A DNA stretch of 11,994 nucleotides from Acidobacteriaceae bacterium (lineage in GTDB: Bacteria > Acidobacteriota > Terriglobia > Terriglobales > Acidobacteriaceae), in contig PLKY01000383.1 in the NCBI GenBank assembly GCA_003140785.1, positions 23,886-35,879 of the forward strand. The letters run 5' to 3'. The notes beneath the pieces are model-generated. The model saw nothing but the letters and a program-made list of their open reading frames with translations. It was not told the origin of the DNA and made no database searches. This document shows positions 7,178-11,994 of the stretch, one piece after another. The translations under genes were made by a program, and so were the position numbers. Within the stretch, counting starts at the first letter, position 1, and every line of letters begins with the position of its first letter.

Positions 7178-7282
7178 CAGATCCGCTTCTCGTTCGGGCT
7201 TCCTTGGTTGTGGTTCTTTGCGGTTTTAGGGTGACTTGCAAGGCGATCCAGCCAACTTTCAAATGCGCTCACAGCGCGATCT

Positions 7283-7310
7283 CTATCGGTATTTCGCGGA
7301 CCAAGTTTTA
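7283..7310 (-). promoter_or_regulatory. Sigma-28-like promoter of the diguanylate cyclase gene
   Basis: On the - strand, TAAAACTT (starting at 7310) matches six of eight positions of the FliA -35 consensus TAAAGTTT, with TAAA exact. After 16 nt from TAAA comes ACCGATAG (7290-7283), six of eight matches to GCCGATAA. The spacing equals that proposed for flagellin and can be matched for fliD. Transcription would start near 7276, about 99 nt before the ATG at 7177. Confidence 0.5.
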
Positions 7311-7322
7311 ACGGGAGATACG

Positions 7323-7356
7323 ATTCGTCTTGTCTTTGGTACTGAACAGGACGAAT
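7323..7356. repeat. 11-bp inverted repeat upstream of the cyclase promoter
   Basis: ATTCGTCTTGT (7323-7333) and ACAGGACGAAT (7346-7356) are complementary at 10 of 11 positions, the exception being a G-T pair, with a 12-nt loop. It lies 13 nt upstream of the proposed cyclase -35 box and 144 nt downstream of the permease stop. There is no T-tract on either side. It could be an operator or an mRNA 3'-end hairpin. Confidence 0.45.
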
Positions 7357-7410
7357 TCGGTTGAAGAAGAGCGATCGGGGGCAATGGGGTCTCGGGCTAG
7401 CCGCGCCGTT

Positions 7411-7425
7411 ATTCTATTTTAGAAT
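7411..7425. promoter_or_regulatory. AT-rich perfect dyad, operator candidate
   Basis: ATTCTA (7411-7416), TTT, TAGAAT (7420-7425) is a perfect 15-bp dyad in an otherwise GC-rich setting. It shares the ATTCTA half-site with the dyad at the flagellin promoter. Its target gene is unclear; it lies about 100 bp upstream of the proposed cyclase promoter. Confidence 0.3.
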
Positions 7426-7499
7426 CAATGGCTTACAATGAGATGGTCGTCAAACTTGTTGGGCAAGATCCGCCGGCGCCGGTCACTGGCAGCGTCGGC

Positions 7500-8837
7500 C
7501 TATGTTGCGCGACGTGGCGGAATCTTTGATCCCCAGAACGCGTAATACGCAACGCAGACATAACACACAAGTGGTACCACCATCGCGATCGCCATGCTGT
7601 GGGTCTTTTGAAATGCCAGCCCCATTACCGGAGTGAAGACGGCGCCTCCAATAATCGACATGACGAGCAGGGAAGCTCCGGATTTCGTATTTACGCCCAG
7701 GCCACGGATCCCCAGCGCAAAAATCGTGGGAAACATCAGCGACATGAAGAAGCTGGTTAGAAAAATAGCCCAGAGTCCAATCCATCCGGGGAAGAGAATT
7801 CCGACGGTCACAAGCAACACATTCGCCACAGCGAACAAGCCCATCAGCGTGCTTGCGCTCACAGCTTTCATCCAGTGGCTCGAGCCGAAGCGCCCCACGC
7901 CAAATCCCGCGAGTGTTCCAGTAAGAAAATAGCCCGCGGTTTTTTCCGGCAAACTCGTGTAGTCCTGCACATATTGGATGAAGTAGCTCCAGGTGCCCAC
8001 CTGCGCGCCCACATAGCAGAACTGTGCCAGCACCGCCAGCAGGAAATGCGGATAGCGCAGCAGCTCGCGATAACTCCCACGCGGCTCTTCGCTGCCGGTT
8101 GACTGTGGTCCCGCAACGGCAGGGAAGGGTGTACGGAAGATCAGAAATGCCCAGAGCAGAACGACCGCGCCGATCGCCATGTACGGTGGAACGACGCGCA
8201 TGGTCTCGTGATGAAGGTAGGCATCGTAGGCTCCGGCCAGCTTCAGTCGCGCAATATCGGGGGCTTTGAGCTCAACCCCGGAAAAGATAAACAATGTGCC
8301 GATAAGAACGCCGGTGATGGCGCCCAGCGGATTGAATGCCTGCGAGAAGTTGAGACGCCGCACCGCGCTTTCAGGCGCGCCCAGTTGCGCGATCAGCGGA
8401 TTGGCGCCTGTCTCGAGGAATCCGAGCCCGCTGGCGATCACAAACAGTGCGAGTAGAAAAAGCGAGTAGCTGCGCGCCGCCGCAGCGGGCAAAAAGAGAA
8501 AAGTTCCAAGGCTATAGAGCAGCAGGCCGGTAACCAGGCCGAACTTGTAACCACGATGCCGCATGACTATCGCTGCGGGAACGGAAAACACGAAGTATCC
8601 TATATAGAAGGCCGACTGCACCAGTCCCGCTTGCAGCCGTGTAAGCTCGAACGATTTCATGAACTGACGAATCAGCACGTCATTCAGGTTGTTCGCAATC
8701 CCCCAAAGAAGAAAAAGGCCAGTCACCAGAGCGAATGCCGCCAGGCCCTCCGTCGGGAACAGCGGCTTGTTCTCGCTCTGGTCAACTTGCGGCGGGATTA
8801 CGGCAATGGCCACTCGGGGCTCCTTCGGTGCACGCAT
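7500..8837 (-). CDS. fucP: L-fucose permease-like MFS transporter (FHS family)
   Basis: This is a 445-residue inner-membrane sugar/H+ symporter of the fucose-galactose-glucose:H+ (FHS) branch of the major facilitator superfamily, with about 12 hydrophobic segments. The first helix region LFLLWGIANNLNDVLIRQF (41-59), followed by LTRLQAGLVQSAFYIGYF (65-82), strongly resembles E. coli FucP. Asp53 and Glu142 (in GLGFLETGANP) correspond to Asp46 and Glu135, the residues known to handle protons in FucP. RLNFSQAFNPLGAITG at 161-176 is also typical. Length matches E. coli FucP (438). Exact substrate is not proven: members also carry galactose, glucose or N-acetylglucosamine. No fucose catabolic genes are present. 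The ATG has no well-spaced Shine-Dalgarno sequence, and a -10-like box lies just 3-5 nt before it, so a leaderless mRNA or a slightly later start is possible. It diverges from the tryptophanase gene. Confidence 0.88.
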   Translation of the reverse strand: MRAPKEPRVAIAVIPPQVDQSENKPLFPTEGLAAFALVTGLFLLWGIANNLNDVLIRQFMKSFELTRLQAGLVQSAFYIGYFVFSVPAAIVMRHRGYKFGLVTGLLLYSLGTFLFLPAAAARSYSLFLLALFVIASGLGFLETGANPLIAQLGAPESAVRRLNFSQAFNPLGAITGVLIGTLFIFSGVELKAPDIARLKLAGAYDAYLHHETMRVVPPYMAIGAVVLLWAFLIFRTPFPAVAGPQSTGSEEPRGSYRELLRYPHFLLAVLAQFCYVGAQVGTWSYFIQYVQDYTSLPEKTAGYFLTGTLAGFGVGRFGSSHWMKAVSASTLMGLFAVANVLLVTVGILFPGWIGLWAIFLTSFFMSLMFPTIFALGIRGLGVNTKSGASLLVMSIIGGAVFTPVMGLAFQKTHSMAIAMVVPLVCYVCVAYYAFWGSKIPPRRAT

Positions 8838-8842
8838 ACCTT

Positions 8843-8881
8843 TATATCCGTTTGGTGGCGCAAGCGGTCAACGCGAACCAA
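8843..8881 (-). promoter_or_regulatory. Possible fucP promoter with overlapping inverted repeat
   Basis: On the - strand TTGACC (8871-8866) is followed after 17 nt by GATATA (8848-8843), or after 19 nt by TATAAA (8846-8841), as a sigma-70-type promoter. An imperfect inverted repeat, TTGGTGGCG (8852-8860) with CGCGAACCAA (8872-8881), spans the -35 box and could bind a repressor. The -10 box ends only a few nt before the annotated start codon, which weakens the call. Confidence 0.3.
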
Positions 8882-8975
8882 CGCACGCGAGATTTGACTC
8901 GGGTGGCGAGGGATACGGCGTCCTGGCTCGCGGCGGAGTTAGACTCTGTCTTTGTCCTTCCAATTGGAGCCTGTC

Positions 8976-10331
8976 ATGCCTGTCACGACCATCATCGAGC
9001 CGTTTCGCATCAAGAGCGTCGAGCCTATCCGCTGGACCACGCGGGCGCAACGTGAACAACTGATCAAGACCGCGCACTATAATCTTTTCCTTCTCAAGGC
9101 CGACGATGTGCTGATCGACCTGCTGACGGATTCGGGCACTGGCGCCATGTCGACGCATCAGTGGGCCGCCATCATGGAGGGCGACGAGAGCTACGCGGGC
9201 AGCCGCAGCTTCGATCGTTTTCGCAATTCGATCCAGGACATCTGCGGCTACACGCACGTGATTCCCACGCATCAGGGCCGAGCCGCTGAGCGGATTCTCT
9301 TCGGGGTGATGTGCAAGAAAGGCGATGTCGTCCCCAACAATACCCACTTCGATACGACGCGTGCCAACGTTGAATTCGTCGGCGCCGAAGCGGTCGATCT
9401 TGTCATTCCGGAAGGCAGGCAGCCCTCTTTGCAACATCCATTCAAGGGCAACATGGATGTGGCCGCGCTTGAAGCGCTCATCGAGCGCGTGGGCCGGGAG
9501 CGGATTCCGCTGGTCATGCTCACTGTCACCAATAACTCCGGCGGAGGCCAGCCTGTCTCGATGGAAAATGTTCGCGCCGTGCGCGCGGTCTGCAAGCGCC
9601 ACCGCATCCCGCTCTACTTTGACGCTTGCCGCTTTGCTGAGAATGCATGGTTCATCAAGCTTCGCGAAGAAGGTTTCGCATCCAAGACGCCCAAGGAGAT
9701 TGCGCAGGAAATGTTCAGCTATGGCGATGGGTGCACCATGTCGGCCAAGAAAGACGGCATGGCGAACATCGGCGGCTTTCTGTGTACCAACGACGATATC
9801 CTCGCCCGGCAGGAGATGGACCTGCTGATTCTCACCGAGGGATATCCGACGTATGGCGGACTTGCAGGCCGCGATCTCGAAGCCATCGCCGTAGGAATTC
9901 AGGAAGCGCTCGAAGAGGATTACCTGCGCTACCGTATCGCCTCGACTGCATACCTTGGCAACCACATCGCTGAGGCGGGAGTGCCGATCGTGCAACCGCC
10001 CGGTGGACATGCGATCTACATCGATGCACGTGCATTCTTGCCGCACATTCCCATCGAGCAATTCCCTGGGGTCGCGCTCGCGGCGGAGCTTTATCTTGAA
10101 GGCGGCGTGCGCTCAGTAGAAATCGGCACGCTGATGTTTGCGGGCGCTGCACAGATGGACCTCGTGCGCCTCGCCATTCCCCGCCGCGTTTACACACAGA
10201 GCCACATTGATTACCTGGTCGAAGTAATTCTTGAAGTGTGGAAGAACCGTGAGTCGATTCGCGGCATGCGCCTCACTTACGAAGCGCCATTCCTGCGGCA
10301 TTTTACTGCGCACCTGGAACCGGTGGCATAG
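8976..10331 (+). CDS. tnaA: Tryptophanase (PLP-dependent tryptophan indole-lyase)
   Basis: The enzyme splits L-tryptophan to indole, pyruvate and ammonia, in the cytoplasm. The 451-residue product aligns along its length with the tryptophanase/tyrosine phenol-lyase family: EPFRIKSVEP (8-17), IDLLTDSGTGAMS (47-59), DESYAGSRSF (70-79, with Tyr73), PTHQGR (97-102), DACRFAEN (216-223) and MSAKKD (255-260), Lys259 being the expected PLP lysine. Three positions reported to separate the two activities favour tryptophanase: Asp126 (FDTTR), Ile383 (VEIG, where phenol-lyase has Arg) and His442 (LRHFTA, where phenol-lyase has Phe). It is shorter than E. coli TnaA (471), partly through a missing loop near residue 390. 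I chose ATG 8976 because GGAG lies six nt upstream; a TTG at 8952 in the same frame lacks this. No TnaC-like leader or tnaB is present. Confidence 0.9.
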   Translation: MPVTTIIEPFRIKSVEPIRWTTRAQREQLIKTAHYNLFLLKADDVLIDLLTDSGTGAMSTHQWAAIMEGDESYAGSRSFDRFRNSIQDICGYTHVIPTHQGRAAERILFGVMCKKGDVVPNNTHFDTTRANVEFVGAEAVDLVIPEGRQPSLQHPFKGNMDVAALEALIERVGRERIPLVMLTVTNNSGGGQPVSMENVRAVRAVCKRHRIPLYFDACRFAENAWFIKLREEGFASKTPKEIAQEMFSYGDGCTMSAKKDGMANIGGFLCTNDDILARQEMDLLILTEGYPTYGGLAGRDLEAIAVGIQEALEEDYLRYRIASTAYLGNHIAEAGVPIVQPPGGHAIYIDARAFLPHIPIEQFPGVALAAELYLEGGVRSVEIGTLMFAGAAQMDLVRLAIPRRVYTQSHIDYLVEVILEVWKNRESIRGMRLTYEAPFLRHFTAHLEPVA

Positions 10332-10343
10332 CTGGTCCCGGTT
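10318..10343. terminator. Weak hairpin between convergent tnaA and GH8 genes
   Basis: AACCGG (10318-10323) and CCGGTT (10338-10343) form a 6-bp stem spanning the tnaA stop codon, followed on the + strand by TTCTT. The gap between the two stop codons is only 37 bp. The stem is short and the loop is 14 nt, so this is a tentative terminator. Confidence 0.25.
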
Positions 10344-10368
10344 TCTTAGCCGCGTTCGGTGTGGCCAA

Positions 10369-11673
10369 TTACTGCGGCGCCCAGATGCGAAACTCGCCGC
10401 CCAGGTGCATCAGGCTCATCAAATAGAGCATGCCGTCGTAGTAGCGGTTCTGTCCGGATGGAATCGGCGCGTTCCACAGTGCTTCCGTGAATTTTCTGGC
10501 GCGCTTCCGGTCCGTTGAAGCCAGCCCTGCCACTGCGTTGGTTCCGGCCAACCCGGCGGGATGATCTTCGTGCGTCAGTCCGGGTGTTGTGCCCTGATCT
10601 TTCCCATCGAGAGTGTAAACCGGGCCGTACTTATCGATTCCCTGGGACTCAAAAAATTTCTGAATGCGATCGCTCAGTTGCCGCTCCGCTGGAGCTTTCT
10701 GCCACCACGACCAGTCGACGGACCAGTCGCTCGCGGTACGCCATGCGTCGTAGCCGAACTCGCCTGACTGTGGGAAGCGATTGGTGTGCGGGGTGCCGTC
10801 GAAGTTGGCATAGCTCGGTGCCAGGCCCGTCACGGGATTCGTTGCCTTCACAAAAAACTCGCGGCTCGTCTCCGCGGCGTGCGCCCAGAAGGCGCGATCT
10901 TCCTCAGGGCCCCATCGCGCCCACAGCTCATAGAACGCGGGAAGGTGATACGACGGGTCGGTGAAGGGCTCGGGCATGACCTCAGGCACAAAGAGGATCA
11001 TGGGTGGAGCAGGATGCATCATCGGCCCTGCGCTGTGCGGTCCATTCTTGCCGGGCGCAGTGATTACGGACCGATGCACCATGACCGTAAGCAGTTTCTC
11101 GGCCTCGGCATGGTAGCCGTAGATGCCTGTGCCACCCGGCCAGCGGTTGCCGGCAAACAGCAGCGCCATGGCGAAATAGGATTCTCCGTCCGGCGCGGCC
11201 CCCTCGGAGTTGTGCGTCCCGTCTGTCTTGCAGGACCACGCGAAGAACTGATAGCTCGGCGCTTCCGGGTCTGAGATGTACATGTATGTCATGGCCCAAT
11301 TCCAGATCGCATCGAACTCGGCCTTCTTGCCCAGTTCGACCGCGATCATCATGCCGTACGACATACCTTCGGTGCGCACATCGTGGTTGGCCCAATCGGT
11401 GACATACATCAGCGGTCCATTCGCGTTGCGTCCCGCGTCGAAGGCGATGGCCTGCGTTTGCGGGTCGCCGTGGAAAAGCTGTTGATAGGCGGCGTCGATT
11501 TTCGCTTTAATTTCATTCTTCGAATGGCCGTCTTCGGCAAACAAATTGCGGTATCTTCCGGTCGCGTACGCTCCGTTCCCGTCTTCGGAAGCCGTTGCTG
11601 GCTGTGCTGCTGCCGTACCGAGCAAGAGCAGGCATGCGGCCCAGCCCCAATTTGCCTTCGTTCGCACGCGCAT
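10369..11673 (-). CDS. Secreted GH8 enzyme, exo-oligoxylanase (Rex) type
   Basis: This 434-residue glycoside hydrolase family 8 protein resembles the Bacillus halodurans reducing-end xylose-releasing exo-oligoxylanase, which removes xylose from the reducing end of xylo-oligosaccharides. Shared segments include TGRYRNLFAEDGHS (38-51), DVRTEGMSYGMMIAVE (98-113), FDAIWNWAMTYMY (120-132), FFAWSCKTDGTHNS (143-156), FTDPSYHLPAFYELW (237-251) and NRYYDGMLYL (409-418). Glu102 in RTEGMSYGM fits the GH8 catalytic acid. Asp309 in GYDAWR is the likely base by alignment from memory. Unlike Rex, residues 1-29 look like a signal peptide (basic start, WAACLLLLGTAAA core, then an Ala-x-Ala site), so export to the periplasm or beyond is expected. 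A GAGGAG sequence precedes the ATG by 3 nt. Endoglucanase or chitosanase activity is possible for GH8 but fits less well. It converges with tnaA. Confidence 0.9.
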   Translation of the reverse strand: MRVRTKANWGWAACLLLLGTAAAQPATASEDGNGAYATGRYRNLFAEDGHSKNEIKAKIDAAYQQLFHGDPQTQAIAFDAGRNANGPLMYVTDWANHDVRTEGMSYGMMIAVELGKKAEFDAIWNWAMTYMYISDPEAPSYQFFAWSCKTDGTHNSEGAAPDGESYFAMALLFAGNRWPGGTGIYGYHAEAEKLLTVMVHRSVITAPGKNGPHSAGPMMHPAPPMILFVPEVMPEPFTDPSYHLPAFYELWARWGPEEDRAFWAHAAETSREFFVKATNPVTGLAPSYANFDGTPHTNRFPQSGEFGYDAWRTASDWSVDWSWWQKAPAERQLSDRIQKFFESQGIDKYGPVYTLDGKDQGTTPGLTHEDHPAGLAGTNAVAGLASTDRKRARKFTEALWNAPIPSGQNRYYDGMLYLMSLMHLGGEFRIWAPQ

Positions 11674-11711
11674 AGTCTCCTCAAGTGAAGCGATTTACTT
11701 TGCGGAGAGCA

Positions 11712-11751
11712 GTATCGCGCGCGTGATACCGTTAAGGCAAATAGCCTTCAA
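11712..11751 (-). promoter_or_regulatory. Likely GH8 promoter with operator over the -10 box
   Basis: On the - strand TTGAAG (11751-11746) and TATCAC (11728-11723) are separated by exactly 17 nt, four of six matches each to the sigma-70 consensus. The -10 box lies inside GTATCGCGCGCGTGATAC (11712-11729), an 18-bp palindrome with eight of nine pairs. It ends 39 bp upstream of the GH8 start codon. A dyad with a central CG covering the -10 box is the layout expected of a LacI-type repressor site; the regulator is not in the window. Confidence 0.5.
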
Positions 11752-11812
11752 TGGCGTCGGAGAAAGGTGTGGGTTGACCAGGGAGACTCGGCTAACGATG
11801 CCGGTGGCGTAT

Positions 11813-11994
11813 CTAGTTCTGTGGTTTTGGGGCCGGAGCCGATGGAGTACCGGACTTGGCAGCATTTTCCGCAGCCTGCCGGGCTACCTTCTCGGCATGT
11901 TTCTGCTTGAGGTGACGCGCAATGTCGGGCCAGAACTCGATGATTTCGGAGCCAACGACACCTTCGGCGGACACCGTCAACCCATCCGTGATGG
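11813..11994 (-). CDS. C-terminal end of an unrecognised protein (partial)
   Basis: The last 59 codons and stop (TAG at 11815-11813) of a gene that enters from beyond the window. The readable end starts ITDGLTVSAEGVVGSEIIEF and continues WPDIARHLKQKHAEKVARQA, then closes with a low-complexity Ala/Pro/Lys tail (SGTPSAPAPKPQN). The charged helix before the tail suggests a soluble or cytoplasmic-facing end. I do not recognise the family. It lies 139 bp upstream of the GH8 gene on the same strand, but the GH8 gene appears to have its own promoter, so a shared operon is not required. Confidence 0.6.
   Translation of the reverse strand, partial: ITDGLTVSAEGVVGSEIIEFWPDIARHLKQKHAEKVARQAAENAAKSGTPSAPAPKPQN

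Larger units (their letters stand above)
7178..7499. other. 322-bp intergenic region upstream of the cyclase gene
   Basis: This stretch separates the cyclase start (7177) from the fucose permease stop (7500), both on the - strand. No convincing gene is seen in it. It holds the sigma-28-like promoter at 7283-7310, an 11-bp inverted repeat at 7323-7356, an AT-rich dyad at 7411-7425 and a 10-bp perfect palindrome CCGGCGCCGG at 7473-7482. No intrinsic terminator with a T-tract is visible after the permease gene. Confidence 0.7.

Noticed and set aside
7473..7482. Perfect 10-bp palindrome CCGGCGCCGG after fucP as a terminator
   Set aside because: It has no loop and no T-tract; such palindromes are common in GC-rich DNA.
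8297..8304. Exact GCCGATAA on the + strand, a perfect sigma-28 -10 box
   Set aside because: It lies inside the fucP coding region in antisense orientation, has no TAAA-like box 15 or 16 nt upstream and no flagellar gene after it.
8905..9055. GTG-initiated frame before and across the tnaA start as a TnaC-like leader peptide
   Set aside because: It lacks the Trp-Asn-x-Asp-x-Pro pattern of TnaC, does not end before tnaA and has no ribosome site.
8868..10061. A 397-codon - strand frame opposite tnaA
   Set aside because: It is a long shadow of tnaA, which has clear family motifs along the whole + strand frame.

Overview
The window looks like chromosomal DNA of a moderately GC-rich, flagellated Gram-negative bacterium. 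My best guess is a soil acidobacterium (class Terriglobia type), from the style of the flagellar proteins and the neighbouring sugar and amino-acid genes. That placement is inference, because no rRNA or other marker gene is present.

Positions 1-4802 and 4959-5795 hold a late flagellar cluster in two convergent arms. On the + strand an FlgN-like chaperone, flgK and flgL are tightly packed (5 and 3 nt gaps). On the - strand flagellin, fliD and fliS are read toward them. The arms meet in about 200 bp (2719-2918) with two GC-rich hairpins. A strong rho-independent terminator follows flagellin, and fliD then has its own promoter-like sequence. The chaperones (FlgN-like, FliS), junction proteins (FlgK, FlgL), filament cap (FliD) and filament subunit (flagellin) together build the outer part of the flagellum.

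Upstream of flagellin on the - strand is a soluble diguanylate cyclase (GGDEF intact, I-site RxxD intact). Flagellin, fliD and the cyclase gene are each preceded by a sequence resembling a sigma-28 promoter: a TnAA-type -35 box, 16 nt, then a -10 box close to GCCGATA. This suggests that the cyclase is expressed with the late flagellar genes. The 322 bp upstream of the cyclase also hold an 11-bp inverted repeat and an AT-rich dyad that recalls one upstream of flagellin.

From 7500 on the content is metabolic: an L-fucose permease-like MFS transporter (-), a divergent tryptophanase (+), a secreted GH8 enzyme resembling reducing-end xylose-releasing exo-oligoxylanase (-), and the C-terminal end of an unrecognised gene (-) at the window edge. 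The GH8 gene has a plausible sigma-70 promoter whose -10 box lies inside an 18-bp near-palindrome, suggesting repressor control.

The most striking features are a flagellin with no arginine and one lysine, near-absence of basic residues in all four exported axial proteins, and the shared promoter signature linking a c-di-GMP enzyme to the filament genes. I found no CRISPR array, tRNA, rRNA, insertion sequence or phage gene.
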